NCBI GenBank assembly: GCA_038373885.1
Contig: JAWZYV010012270.1
Span: 310,001-374,000, forward strand
Reading direction: 5' to 3'
DNA: 64,000 bases
DNA from: Cheiracanthium punctorium
Taxonomy: Eukaryota; Arthropoda; Arachnida; Araneae; Cheiracanthiidae
Part shown: piece after piece, positions 8,954-21,240 of the stretch
How the letters are laid out: each line of letters starts with the position of its first letter
Position numbering within the stretch: the first letter of the stretch is position 1
Notes under the pieces: model-generated
The model's database searches: none
Told to the model about the DNA's origin: nothing
Seen by the model: the letters and a program-made list of their open reading frames with translations, nothing else
Made by a program: the position numbers and the translations under genes

Positions 8954-11211
8954 CGGGACTTTTGATTATGTCATGGAAGATAAATGGAGTAATATGAGGC
9001 ATGTTAATGCAGGAAAACTAACTTTACAAGCCCATTGGGAAAATCGCGCCAAATAACCGAAATATCGCCAAGATAGGCGACTTCTGGCGAAATATCGTCA
9101 GATTTCGCGCCAAAAATAAGTCCTCCAAAAGTGAGGTTAGCGAAGGCCTACGACCCATATTTCTCGAGATTTCTGAAAATGCTATAGAAACCTATGGAGA
9201 AACATAATACTCCATATTTTGCGTTCTAGTTAATCGATTTTGATGCAAAAAAAATGCAAAATATGACTATTTGAAGCGTAGAATACGAATTTTAAATCAT
9301 TTAAAACCCCCCAGAACAGCGGGTTGCACCGAAAATTCATAACAATATACAGCCTTTCATGAATATTTTCTATTAAAAAAAAACTTCTGTGATCCTATCG
9401 AAATAACAATTTCAATTTGTGTGTTTTATTTTTTATCGGTTTCTGTCAAAAGAAAACACTTTCAAAACATAAACTGTCGTCTTGGAGATCTCCTGTACAA
9501 TCGCGTGAACTTTTCATGTTTTTCCATGAATTGCATTTGATTGAAGAAACTTTCAGGTATAGTCAATGATAAAAGGCCGAGTTATTGCTTGGGAAGTAGC
9601 CTATTGATCTTGAACGGTTTTCGCGAGAAAAAAATAAAAATAAATGAGAATAAAAACTCCAGGACGCGCGTTCATTGTCCAGAATTCGGCGGTAGTTAGA
9701 ATTTTTACACTTTTCTATCAAGCTTTATTGATGTGGGGGAAGGTGGCCTAAAATGATCCCCTTAAGGGGAAAACTTCTGTAAAATATAACATAACTGTTT
9801 AAATATAAGTTTTGTCCTTTGCTTGTATGTTTGACACTATATTTTGCATTATAAACTCGTTTTAGTAATATTTTAAATGTACAATAGGATGTGATGTATG
9901 AATGTACAATATATGAATACATATATTGCACATTCACTTATTTTTATAGAATTTTATAGATTAAAAAAAATTGGCACTTTTACGACCGTTTTCATGAAAA
10001 CAATATGACCTTTAAGGGGTTAATTTTTGCAAACGTTAATTATAAATGCATACTTCTAGCTGCAAAAATGACCGAAATTTGAAGCAGAGTGAATATATTT
10101 AAAGTTTGAATCAAAAAATTTTTGGCAAAAACTACACTATCTAAATTTGTAAATATCCCTTAATGTCTTTACATTTATATTCCGGGAAATGTGGCCCATA
10201 CGAAGACAGTGCAAACACAACAGTTTTGAGATCAGTACGATCAATATTCACCGAGATATGGAACATGGCGTTTAGATTATTCAGATACTTTTAGTGACCG
10301 TCCAGTACACTTCGAGGAGAGATTCACTATTCGTTCACTATTCACTATTCGTTCCTCCAAGCCAGTACTAAAAGTCGTACTTTTCGTGTTCGCAAGATTT
10401 TTCTGTGGACATTACCTTAACTCCCGCAGGGTGGAGCCACCTGCTTTTTACCGCAAGCCCTTCAATTTCTGATAAAATTTTTACGAACAATTCAGATGCA
10501 TGCGTAAAAAAATAGATATACGATTCTTGTTTCACTATATCCTTACAATAACAACGAAAAGCTTTTTTTTTATTTTTCTTCAAATACCAATGTCACACCA
10601 TCATAGATTAGCTTTCGAAAGTAAAATTTGGGAAACAAAACGGTATGTAATCGAAAGATTTTTAACTGCTTTTTTCAATCTTATTATCTTACATTCTAGA
10701 CCATGGATAGCGTTTGAAAAAACGAGTGGAACAAATGTATTACGGAAGTTTTTTGTAAAAACCAAAAATTAACGTCATAGTTGCGTGTTAAAAGTGAATG
10801 TCCTTGTTAACAGGTTCAAATTACCCTGAGTAATACAAATGCCGTTGGAACATTGGTGAACTTTGATACTGAAGTAAAAATGACAAAAGATCTATCAATA
10901 ATTTTTTAGCATGATAAAAAAAAGTTTCCGAAAGGAGAAAGTTTAATCATGCGAAACACATCGATTATAAAGCGTTTTTAAAAAACAAAGTCGTGTTTGT
11001 GGCATGCAATTAAAGCAAATGAGACAGCGGTATTAAAAAGCCATTTAGTGTATAAACTACGAATTCTGCAGTATCTATTGGCACATTCAGCATAATTTTG
11101 CTCCGTGTTAAAAGAGCTATAAATGCTGTGATCAATACGCTGTTTGAAACATTTTTTTGCCAATAATGTTCAGTAACATTCTTATTAAATGTACGTTTCA
11201 TGCATATAGCT
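8954..11211. other. AT-rich, no gene or paired repeat recognised
   Basis: About 2.2 kb without a supportable gene. The part at 9050-9130 (GGCGAAATATCGTCAGATTTCG) resembles the start of the repeat described at 20640. At 10308-10352 the word TTCACTATTCG is repeated three times. Lone words such as TTAAGGGGTTAA around 10010 have no partner. Confidence 0.3.
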
Positions 11212-11352
11212 AAAAATACAGCTGGCTGGTGCGGCCGCGCTGCTAACTGAGTTAAAAATGTTTTTCAGCTGTCTGGCACGTGACTGGCGATTCTACCGAC
11301 TGCGATGGCACTTTTTCAGAGTTGAGCAGTCTATCCAGTTGTTCTTCTATAA
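11212..11352 (+). mobile_element. Fragment of the diverged foldback MITE
   Basis: Contains ACAGCTGGCTG and the run CTTTTTCAGAGTTGAGCAGTC followed by TATCCAGTTG, matching 6220-6480. Neither terminus is preserved. Confidence 0.35.
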
Positions 11353-11742
11353 GAGGTTATAATTGAATTTTTCTTATAAACAACATTGTGCAGCTGAAGC
11401 AGGTTGGCAGATTGCTGCCAAATTTGGCATATGAAGTGTACACGAGATGCGCTATAGGAAGTTTGTTATAAAACTTAGTTCAAAAAATGTCTACTTGGTA
11501 GAGCTTTGTATTTTGAAATCAGCTCAAAAAATTACCCAAATTAGTTCACAAGTGTTCAAAAACTATTGAATAAATGTTGAAGCTTTTGGTACATTTTGAA
11601 TTAGCTATTCCCATTGTTAGATTTGCTGGTTTTTTAATGCAATGCGCCATCTAGGGGATATTTTTTGAACTAATATTTTTTTCCCAAAATTCTTTGAGAA
11701 CATATCATGCGTAGTCTTTAAACCAAATTTGGTAACCATCTA

Positions 11743-12219
11743 TTAACCCTTTAACGCGCCGTGTTCCCGCTTTGGGAACACCCAACTCTGACGTTTTGAC
11801 TGTTGCCAGTCACGAAGAATCGATTTGATTTCTATAAAAATAGTTGCGGGTGACAGAGCTCTAAGAGAATCCTTTAATGTTTAGAACGTCATTTCCCGTC
11901 AAAAATGGTCGCGATTATTTTTAACAGGACTGACATGTGCTGAAAAATGGAAGAATGCGAGAACAGACGGATCGATTGCCCAATGCTGAAAAAAGGGCAG
12001 CCGTTGCCATCGCTCGACTTAACTACCAGCTAGATGGCGGACGATCGAAACGTTCACCGCGTGCCACGGATCGAGAGAACCTTTTTTGACGACAGCTGGC
12101 TGTGCTGGCACACGCGGTGAACGTTTCGATCGTCCGTCATCTTGCTGGTAGTTAAGTCGAGCGATGGCAACGACTGCCCTTTTTCAGTATTGGGAAAGGT
12201 TTGCGCCTCAAAGGGTTAA
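11743..12219 (+). mobile_element. Foldback piggyBac-type MITE, family 1, copy 3
   Basis: TTAA bounds both sides, with ends CCCTTTAACGCGCCGTG and GCGCCTCAAAGGG. The hairpin apex is partly deleted: the left arm reaches CAGCTGGCTGTGC and jumps straight to GGCACACGCGGTGAACG of the right arm. It is the only copy with CGGTGAACG/CGTTCACCG, and it carries this on both arms. Confidence 0.85.
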
Positions 12220-12830
12220 CCCGTTTTAGCTGTAGAACCTTGTTTATAGAAAAGTTTAATTATAATCACCCTGCATATCCATGCATTTTCATCGCATTCC
12301 CCAGTTTCCAGCAGATGCCAGTATAAGTAATAAAAATGATTATGAAATCTATTTTGCAAATAATTGATAATTTTTATTGGAATTTATTTGTTAAAATGTT
12401 AAGGACTGTCTAATAACTACGTCACTTTAAGTAGCATTTTATTGAAATCAAATTTATTTTTCATGAATCGAAACTTAGACAATGGACTAATGCATGGGTA
12501 TTTTTTTAAACTGACAGCCAGTGTCTTGCGGCCTCACAGCGAGGACACGGCTCCCTAAAGGGTTAACTGTTTGTTTTGTGATGGTTGAATGATGGGTCAC
12601 AGACAGAGAATTGAAGTAAACTTGATAGAGCGCATCGCCATTCAGAACCCGCTGGAACTGTGAGGCAAGGATGAACCTTCTGCCTCGGAAATGCGCAGAG
12701 AGGCCAGACTTGTGCTTTATCGCCACATTTGGCGAATGGTGAGAGTAAATTACAAGCCAAATTTTCTCTCGGCATACGCATTAGAAACCTTCTTGGCATA
12801 AAAATAATATTACCAAGGCTTAGTGGATAT
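12220..12830. other. No gene seen
   Basis: At 12540-12566 there is a lone TTAA-type end (CTCCCTAAAGGGTTAA) preceded by GCGGCCTCACAGCGAGGACAC, without a recognisable partner. The minus-strand open stretch 12487-12726 shows no motif I know. Confidence 0.3.
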
Positions 12831-14765
12831 TAGAGATGAGTTCGGGCTCATTTTTTGAAGGAGCCCGAGCCCGAGCAATATTATTTAAGTCGGAGCCCGA
12901 GCCAAAATTTTAACTAAAGATAAAAAAAAAATCAATTACTTCATTCATAGAATTCAATAAATTTTGCTGTTTGTGCAAATTAACGACAAATATAGTTGCA
13001 AACTCTCAGTACACTTTCTAATTCTTCATATCCATGTTTATCAAATAACTAGCTGAAGTACCCGTCGTTGACGGGTTAGTACTGAATGCAAATTTCTAAA
13101 AGGAAGAACTTCCGTCAGCATTGTAGGAGTACACAGAATGAATGTAGTATGTTGCCAAAGTAAAGAAAGCGCAGTTATAATTTTTATGTATTGTTAAAAT
13201 ATTACAGGTTAGAGAGTCACTAAGTAATATCATTTCATTCGCTTTAGTCGTAATTATAGGATGCGCGAACGAATATTTACACATATTCAAATAATTTTCG
13301 CAAAATCTCAAAATCTAATCAACATTTTTGAAAATGTGAAGCCTAGAATTTAAGTTGAGTGACAACCTATCATGTCACCCAATTTCGTTTAATTCCCTGC
13401 TGTCTTTATTTCGTGATGCTGGAACAAACATTTTAGCATTTTTAAACGATTTTCCCAAAATCTCAAAATGTAATGAAAATATTTTAAAAATTCAACACCT
13501 ATAAATTAAGATTAGCAACTACCTATCACACCACCAAATTTCGTATTAGTCATTATTACGCGATGCTTAAAAAAATATAACCGCATTTTGGGAGAATTTT
13601 CACAAAATCTCAAAATCTAATAAAAAGTTTAAAAAATTGGACACCTATACTTTATGTTGAACAACAACCTATCATGTGACCAAATTTCATATCATTCGCT
13701 TTAGTCGTTATTACGTAAGTGTGAACAAAAATTCACTCAGTTTGAAACGATTTTCGCAAAATCCCAAAATCTGATTGGTTTTTTTTAGATGCTTATAGTT
13801 TAAGGTGACCACCTATCATTTCATCAAATACCATTTTTTCACCTTTGCAGATATTACGTGATGTGCGAACACAATACGCAGTGTGAAACAATTTTCGCAA
13901 AATCTCAAAATCTAATCAAGATTTTTTTTAAATTCGACGCCTATGTTTTAAGTTGAGTGACCACCTATCATGACACCCAATTTCATATCATTCGCTTCAG
14001 TCGTTTGTACGTGATGCTTGAACACAAATTTACGCAGTTTGAAAGGATTTTCGCAAAATCTCAAAATACAATCAGGATTTTTTAAAAATTGGACGCCTAT
14101 GTTTTAAGTTGAGTGACCACCTATCATGACACCCAATTTCATATCATTCGCTTCAGTCGTTTTTGCGTGATGCTTGAACACAAATTTACGCAGTTTGAAA
14201 CGATTTTCAAAAAATCTGAAAATCTAATCAAGATTTTTTAAAAATTCGACGCCTATGTTTTAAGTTGAGTGACCACCTATCATGACACCAAATTTCATAT
14301 CATTCGCTTCAGTCATTTTGACGTGATGCTTAAACAAAAAAAGTGTCACGGACAGAATGACAGAATGACAGACAGACAAACTTTTTTTTGAGGGTCGCAT
14401 CGGATTCCCGAGTGCTTGAAACGGATAGAAATCGCAAAATTTTTGAATTCCAAGAAATGTACAGACAAAAGTCTAATTTTATTTATATAGATATCCGATC
14501 TCATGACTAACTAAGCCGCCTTTCTGAAATACCCAAAGAGCTTCACGCACCTTCTAGGCACCCGTGCCACTAATTTCTTTTATAAGTACTTTTATTTTCC
14601 TCATGAATCACTTTTTAAAATCTGTTTCAAGGAGTATTTTCAATAATGAGAAATTTTTCACGAGCCCGAGCCCGAACGCAATTGGCAATTACAGAGCCCG
14701 AGCTCGGTTCGGACCCGGGCTCTTGCTCTGGCTTTCGGGCTCGGGCTGAGCCCGTCTCATCTCTA
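12831..14765 (+). mobile_element. hAT-type element, TAGAGATGAG/GAGCCCG family, copy 2
   Basis: The ends are TAGAGATGAGTTCGGGCTC and GAGCCCGTCTCATCTCTA, with an exact 8-bp target duplication GTGGATAT (12823-12830 and 14766-14773). The element is 1.9 kb long only because an unrelated tandem-repeat element (about 13049-14492) is inserted; without it the copy is about 490 bp. It has no coding capacity. Confidence 0.85.
13049..14492. repeat. Tandem array of 144-156 bp units inside the hAT element
   Basis: It begins CTAGCTGAAGTACCCGTC with a small hairpin ACCCGTC-GTT-GACGGGT and ends TTTTATTTATATAGAT. The word CCTATCA recurs at 13366, 13522, 13668, 13812, 13964, 14120 and 14276, giving periods of 156, 146, 144, 152, 156 and 156. 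The last three units are almost identical, the first ones diverged. The block ends in ACAGAATGACAGACAGAC. The absence of this block at the matching place in copy 1 shows it was inserted as one piece. I cannot assign it to a known class. Confidence 0.7.
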
Positions 14766-14773
14766 GTGGATAT

Positions 14774-15900
14774 GGACACGTTGCTCAAATATTCTTCACT
14801 TATCAAAAATATGTTTTAAAAATATAAAATAAGTAAATAAATAAAAATAAACCAGTCTTATGTGAAATGTTATTCTAGAATCGTTCACAAAACGTAAATT
14901 GCAACCCTATGGAGAGCAGCTATGCATAATTTTTTTCTTAAAAATACAACGATGAAAACGGAAATTCGCGCGCATAGAGAACTAAGGAAAGTTGGATGCG
15001 GGAGAATGATGCGCGTGAGATCTTGCCACAAGTCAGATGCCGGGACAAGTGACTTAAGATGTGGGTTACCAAAGCGCTCGCTATCCTTTATACCTACTCT
15101 ATGGTGGCAGCACGGCAAAAGACCCAAGCCTGAAAGCGACGATGATGCCCACAGAAAGAGAAATCTCTTCCGTCGCGTTTTGGTGACGAAGTAAGCTAGC
15201 AAGTTAATTCGTTACGCAGTAATTTATGATTAAAGGCCGCTGCACAGTTCCCGAGTCTTCAGTGATAACCACTGCAGGCAGACAATTCCAAGAGTCTTCT
15301 CTACAACTCTTTGACGTAAACGCGAATTATTATTTAAACGAGACCGTCCAGAACCACAAACGTGATCTACAATTATGTTTTGTTTGCTGGTGAGCCCCCA
15401 TATCGTAGAAAAGTCGTAAAACTACAGCAGAAAATTGTCCTTTTGCTCCCTGCTGTGATGCGTCTTCGACAGGATCTATGCAATAGATTTTAATGAGATT
15501 ATGTTGGAAATTGTTTTATACTTTCAGCTTCATTTATCTGCCTTCTTAATTTTTCATCCTGTTTCTCATATTAGTGGGGATCTGTTTGTTTTTTATTGTA
15601 TTTTTCAAATTTTTAAGGGGGGGGGGATTTATTTCCAGCTCATCCTTTTTAAATCGATAGCGAGATCGACGTCAAAGTTACACCGACCTTTCTAAACTGT
15701 GTTAGAAGTTGCATTGAGTTTAAAAGAGCCCTGGCGCCAAAATTAATTTCACTAGCGAAACAATTCTCAATTGGTTAATTAATTATAATTAATTTAATAG
15801 TTACCTAAATCCAAAATTTAGATTAGCTGGGAATGATCCAGTTAGCGACTAATTATTACTATTATTATTATCATTATTTTTTTTTTTTTTTTTTCAATTA
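14774..15900. other. No gene recognised; GC-richer segment at 14.92-15.20 kb
   Basis: A 90-residue open frame on the plus strand at 14922-15194 is rich in basic residues and lies in less AT-rich DNA, but has no start context, splice signals or family match I can name. The rest is AT-rich with a T-run at 15878-15894. Confidence 0.3.
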
Positions 15901-16683
15901 GAGTAGAACCCCGATTCATCGTTTTTCAAGGGGTGCGGAGGTAAAAACGATGAATTCGGGAAAACGATGAATGCGGGTTCAAGTCAAACTACGAAGAAAG
16001 AAGTTTTTATGCAAGTACGCAATGACTGTATAACAAATACAAATTTGTTACACATCAAATAAATCGAAGATGAAAATAAGCGATACTTATTTTCCAAAAA
16101 TCAGTATTTTATGTTGGGTTTTTCATCATTTTTTAAATTAAACAGTGAATTTTCACGATTTACAATACTTTTCTCGACCTTTTCTGTGATTTTATGTTTG
16201 TATATAAAAGTTCATACTGTTTCAAATGCCATTATTGCTTCAAACTTCATTCTAGTGCAATCTCTTCCTCAGTAGCAAGAATATTATCCTCTGCTTCGCC
16301 ATTATTTTCGTTTTTTGCATTATCACACCTTCCTTTCATGTTTAGGATACCACATGCCTCAACTTCTTGATTAATGGAAAAAATTATTAAATTTCACGCT
16401 ATGTACAACCTCTCCAACACGCAGCCATTTTTCATCTAATCATCCATCACTCATACCAAGAAACAATTACAGTTTGTATGCCATATTTCCACTTAACCTT
16501 CAATTTCGTTTTAGCCAGGAGAAAAATTTTACAACGATGGACGCGGGAAAGTCAATTTATGACGAACGATACATGCGGGTTCCTTTAACGTTATTCAAAT
16601 ACAAGTTGTGCAGGGACCACAGAAATAAAACGATCAATGCGGGAAAACGATGGATGCGGGAACGATAGATCGGGGTTTCACTG
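15901..16683. mobile_element. pogo/Tigger-type non-autonomous element (783 bp)
   Basis: TA flanks both sides (15899-15900 and 16684-16685). The left end is GAGTAGAACCCCGATTCATC and the right end GATCGGGGTTTCACTG, an inverted repeat. ACGATGAATGCGGG-type words recur inside both ends. No transposase remains. Confidence 0.65.
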
Positions 16684-16739
16684 TATTTCCTACATTCATC
16701 GAAATTTTCCTTTCAAACCCCTTTCTCGGTGGTACTCAA

Positions 16740-17217
16740 CTGATCACCAAACCTCGTTCAGTGTCGGAAAGTGGCGAAACGAAACGAAAACTCGGGAATT
16801 TCCGAAAAAAAGTTTTTCCCTGCGTTTTCCGGAATCGCGCGTGAGTTCAGCGGGGCCCCGCGGTGGTGGTGCTGCTCCTCCTCTAAATAATTAAAGAACC
16901 TTTTGTAACTAGTATTTATCGAGGCCAAAGTGGCAACGCCCTTCTCAGGCGCAGCGTATATATATCGTCTTCAGGCTCCACCCAGCGGGAGTTTGTGGAA
17001 AACTTTGCGAGAAATTTTCGACCAAGAGGAGAAACGCCGATATATCGCGCGCGCGCACACCCACACCCACCCAAAAAGGGTTTTGTTACTTTTCCAAAAG
17101 ACAGAGTAATTATATTGTATTCTTCATCGGAAAGTGGAATATGGTGGACAAAGACGCGCTTTTGAGAAAGGGGGGTGTTAGTTTTTAACTAGTTGATTAA
17201 TTGAGGGGATTTGCCAG
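16740..17217 (+). promoter_or_regulatory. Candidate promoter and non-coding first exon of the flippase gene
   Basis: This is speculative. The segment is richer in GC and CpG than the rest of the window. It holds a TATA-like GTATATATATCG at 16956-16967, a pyrimidine-rich TCGTCTTCAGG at 16966-16976, and a good donor CCAG|GTGAGA with the cut after 17217. The first coding exon at 29064 has a splice acceptor before its 5' UTR, so a non-coding exon must exist upstream, and this is the best place I found. There is no cDNA evidence. Confidence 0.25.
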
Positions 17218-17372
17218 GTGAGATGGGTATTGGGTGTTGTGCGCTATCGAAGTTTTCCACCGAGGAATGCTGTTTTTGAGCGAAGATAGGATGATTTATC
17301 AGCCTCCATAATTATTGTTCGTGATTTATTTTGTTGCTCCGTTAAGCACCGACAATATATTTTAGTCCTGAA

Positions 17373-18077
17373 CAGGGTTGGCATGGTTTAAACCGACTGG
17401 TTTAAACATTGGTTTAAACCATGTGTTAACCCAGTGGTTTAAATTATGGTTTTTTTCTCAAAAAAAAAAAAAAAAAAAAACAATTGGTTTTTTAAAAGAA
17501 TAGTTTAAAATTCCGAATACTACAGATAGAATACTTTCTGATATCTTTTAAAATTATCCTTGTAAGTATCAACAGTAAATTTTTATATCAATCTAATAGA
17601 TACCTTATTGTTTTATCATTATTAAAAATTATTAATTAAACTTAAATTATAGACTGCATCTTTAATTTGTATCTAAAATAGAGGTAATTTGTGTCTAGAA
17701 TAGAGAGCAACTTATTTTTAAACCTTAAAAATATCATTTTGAACTACTTATCACCATTATTACTGATGAATCTAAGTGCAAGATTCCATGTAAAATGTAG
17801 TAAACAATTAATATTGTATTATATTATATACTAAATATAAAAAATAGTATCTCAAAATAAAATATTAAAATTGAATGATTTCAATGTCCACATAAGTATA
17901 GAAACAATTGTTTATTTACTTTGTTTTAATTACTTTCAAAAGTAATATTAATTGTTATTTGAACATTTTACAAATAATTTTATTTGTAAATATGTAACAG
18001 GTAATTGTAAAAGGATTTAAAAAAAACCAAAAAACCCGTTTGTTTTTTTTAAATAAACCAGGTTTTTTCCAACCTTG
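17373..18077. mobile_element. hAT-type element, CAGGGTTGGCA ends (705 bp)
   Basis: The left end is CAGGGTTGGCATGGTTTAAACC and the right end GGTTTTTTCCAACCTTG. The flanking 8-mers GTCCTGAA (17365-17372) and GTCGTGAA (18078-18085) differ at one base. The interior is very AT-rich with no coding capacity. Confidence 0.65.
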
Positions 18078-18130
18078 GTCGTGAATTTCAAAAGCAAGCA
18101 TTTTGTAGCTGACACGAAAAATGGTTTTGC

Positions 18131-18307
18131 CAGGGGCGTAGCCAGAAATTTTTAATTGGGGGGGGGGTAAGGTTACGACTACTGCAACTCATATATATGT
18201 ATACATATGTGTGATAATGTAGTGAAGAATATATATTTTGTATGGCAAATAATTTCTCATGGGAGGGGTATGACCCCCCTAACCCCCCCCCCTTGGCTAC
18301 GCCCCTG
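18131..18307 (+). mobile_element. hAT-type MITE, CAGGGGCGTAGCCA family, copy 1
   Basis: The exact 8-bp duplication GGTTTTGC lies at 18123-18130 and 18308-18315. The ends are CAGGGGCGTAGCCAG and TGGCTACGCCCCTG, with G-run and C-run subterminal tracts and a central TATATATGTATACATATGTG. Six copies of this family are in the window. Confidence 0.9.
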
Positions 18308-18315
18308 GGTTTTGC

Positions 18316-19511
18316 TCATGCACCCTCAAAAATTATTTCTTCGATTCAGCGAAATTCTTCTATTAGCAGTGCTGCTGGAATTATCTCCGTTATTTGACGG
18401 GAATGTCCGTTTCTTGTTTTCTCCTGTTAATTGAAGATTCAACTTCCTCAGATTCAACTAAATTTTCTCTTTTTCTTCAGACTTTCGGGAAAAATTCACG
18501 GGAATATCACGTTTGCAAGGAGTGCGGAAACTATTCGTTGAAAAATGAGGAATAGATGAGTGCATAAAGAGGCACACTCTCAAAAAATATTTCTTCAAAT
18601 CACTGAAATTTTACTGTCAGCAGTGTTGCCGGAGTACCTCTGTTATTTGACTAATATTCGTTTCTTTTCTCCTGTCAACTTAGAAACGTCTTCATATTGA
18701 ACTAAATTTTCTCCTATTCTTCAGACATTTTAGACTTTATAATAGATTCGCTCTTAAAGATACACTCTCAAAAAATGTTTCTTCGATTCACGGAAATTGT
18801 ACTGTCAATATCAGCCGGAATATATCTCCTTTGTTTTATGAGGATATCCATTTCTTGTTTTCTCCTGTTTTAATTGAAGAAACTTCTTCAGATTCAACTA
18901 AATTTTCTCCTCTTCTTCAGACTTTCGAGAAGAATTCACGGGAATATAACGCTTCCAAGAAGTACGGAAATTATCCGTAAAAAAAAATGAGGAATAAATT
19001 AGGAGACACTCGCAAAAAATTTTCTTCGATTCACGGAAATTTTACTGTCAGCAGTGCTGCCGGAATATCTCCGTTATTTACAAGAATATCCATTTCTTGC
19101 TTTCTCCTGTTAGTTAAAGAAACTTCTTCAGATTCAACTAAATTTCCTCCTCTTCTTCAGACTTTCGGGAAGAATTCACGGGAATATTACGCTTCCAAGG
19201 AGTACGGAAATTATCCTCTAAAAAATGAGGAATAGATTAGCGCATAAAGAGGCACTCTCAAAATTTTTTTCTTCGATTCACGGAAATTTGACTGTCAGCA
19301 GTGCTGCCGGAATATCTCTGTTGTTTGACAAGAATATCCGTTTCTTGGTTTCTCCTGTTAATTGAAGAAACTTCTTCAGAGTAAACTAATTTTTTTCCTC
19401 TTCAGACTTTCGGGAAGAAGAATTCACAGAAATGTTATGTTTCCCCAGAATACGGAAATTATTCGCTGAAAAAGGAGGGATAAATTAGCGTATTAAGACG
19501 AGTTTTCAGAG
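18316..19511 (+). repeat. Tandem array, five units of about 245 bp
   Basis: TTTCTTCGATTCACGGAAATT-like unit starts recur at 18336, 18590, 18778, 19021 and 19268, giving spacings of 254, 188, 243 and 247; the third unit is shortened. Each contains CTGTCAGCAGTGCTGCCGGA and a CTCCTGTTAATTGAAGA-like block. Open frames drift between units, so it is not coding. Confidence 0.75.
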
Positions 19512-20224
19512 AGAGTGTTTGAATGAGCACTTATGTTCTTAAATAAGCTTTTATCAATTTAACTTTACGATTAAATTAGACTTTATAATTTTTCAATACA
19601 TAAGTAAATCATTGCATTTCGTATTATTATTATGAAAATTCTTCCATCATTCTTGAGGGAGATTTATTTATGTTTTTAAGTCGTTAAGACCAGGTAAGTT
19701 CTACTCCGCTATGTTTAATTCATCCATTTTATGTACCTTTTTATCAGTAATGATAAGAGATAATATTACAAAATTCTTACAGCAGCTGGAATTACATACT
19801 TTTTTACTGCAGTTTTACATACTTTTACTGGACACTTTGAGGGTGTGCCACAGATTATTTATTTTAGACAGCAAAATTCTATCGGAATGCAGATTTAAAA
19901 GAGATTTTTAATAAAACAATAATAATAATATTTATTACTATTATATTTAAAGAAATAGGTGTGTAAAAGTACGTAAAACGTGTTGTTCTAACTGCTGTAA
20001 AAATTTTATAACATTATCTTTTACCATTTCTAAGAAAAAGGTACATAAAGTTGATGATTTTAACGTGCAGAGATAGGGCATACCCGTCACCTGTTGGCAT
20101 TGATTACTTGAATCTTTTTGGAAGACCGTTTTTTATTGTTTCAGTAAAACTATTTTTCATTAATTTATTTCGCAACTGTTAGCACTGAAATGCTATTTCA
20201 CTCAGTCCGGTATTTACTGTTGAC
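19512..20224. other. No gene seen
   Basis: AT-rich, with ATAATAATAATA around 19917-19929. There are no paired termini. Confidence 0.3.
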
Positions 20225-20632
20225 ATAACTTGTGGACAGATTTGCGTCGACGCGTTTTTGTCGCATCTTTTAACAGGCTAACGGTGCATATGATTGAGCT
20301 CAAATTTGGTATACATGTTATAAACTACCGTCGCACGACGGGTATTGATTTTGGTGTGAATAGGACTTAAGAGTTTTTTACAGGGCTAAAAAAAAAAAAA
20401 AATTCTTATACATTACGCCTTATGGAAAGATATACTTAAAAGTACGCTAGCTTATTAAACGGTACATTTGATTGTGCTCAAATTTGGTATATATATTATA
20501 GATTACCGTCGTTCAACCTTTATTGATTTTGGTGTGTATAAGAAGCATAGTCTTTATACAGGGCTGAAAAAAAAATCTCACGCATTACGGCTTGTAGAGA
20601 GAAATACTTAAAAGTGCCAGATAGCGCGAGCG
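20225..20632 (+). repeat. Diverged two-unit array related to the 173-bp repeat
   Basis: Words GATTGAGCTCAAATTTGGTAT, ATTGATTTTGGTGTG and ACAGGGCT recur at about 20295-20385 and 20470-20565, in the same order as in the 22.6 kb family. The flanking termini of that family are absent. Confidence 0.5.
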
Positions 20633-21240
20633 GGGGGGGGGGGGGGGGATGGTGCAGAAACTCGCCAAGGTTTGCAATTTTTGATGATTTATTATCAGAT
20701 TTGGCTCCAAAAAGTAAGTCTTCAAAACCGAATCAAGCTTGGTGAAATCTCCCAAATTTGGCAAGAAATTGGCAAACCCGACAGTTTATTACAAATGAGA
20801 AGTATGGTTTGAATATGTCTTACGAAGATTGTAAAATGGTTTTAGAAGGTGATTTTAGTATAGATTTCTTTTCCTAAGAAGTGTTTTGGCGAACAAGAAA
20901 GAGAAACACGACATACTTATGGATTATGAAGCACATTCCGAACAGTATTTATATTGGTGAAGAATAACTAAAATATGCTCGGATAAGATTGTAAAACAAC
21001 TTTAGAAGACAATTTTAATATAGATTTCGATTCCAAAGAAGTGTTTTATGGAACAAGAAAGAAAAAACTGCAGACTCATTAATAATATATATTTTTCTAC
21101 TCAATGGAATAAGGAAGAAAAATAGGGACGACTCATGAATTATGATACGATTTTAATCGAGTTAGTGCGTATTTAAAATATGAAAGTGTTTGGTATATTC
21201 TCTTTTTTTCAAATTCATAAATAATAAAAATTTAAAAAAA
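20633..21240 (+). repeat. Dispersed repeat with internal ~160-bp dimer, copy 1
   Basis: It starts with a G-run and CTCGCCAAGGTTTGCAAT. Two related units follow (GAAGATTGTAAAATGG at 20824, AAGATTGTAAAACAAC at 20985). It closes with GGACGACTCATGAATTATG and TTTAAAATATGAAAGTGTTT. Copies: 35548-36180 plus, 46256-46770 minus. The unit translates in places to GDFNIDF-like words. That resembles endonuclease-domain motifs of some mobile elements, but the frame is not maintained. Confidence 0.5.

Noticed and set aside
13049..14492. CRISPR-like array
   Set aside because: Units of about 150 bp are repeated along their whole length with no spacers, in eukaryotic DNA, inside a transposon.
14922..15194. 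90-codon open frame as an exon
   Set aside because: GC content is suggestive, but there is no defensible start, splice signal or family resemblance; listed only as a stretch of interest.
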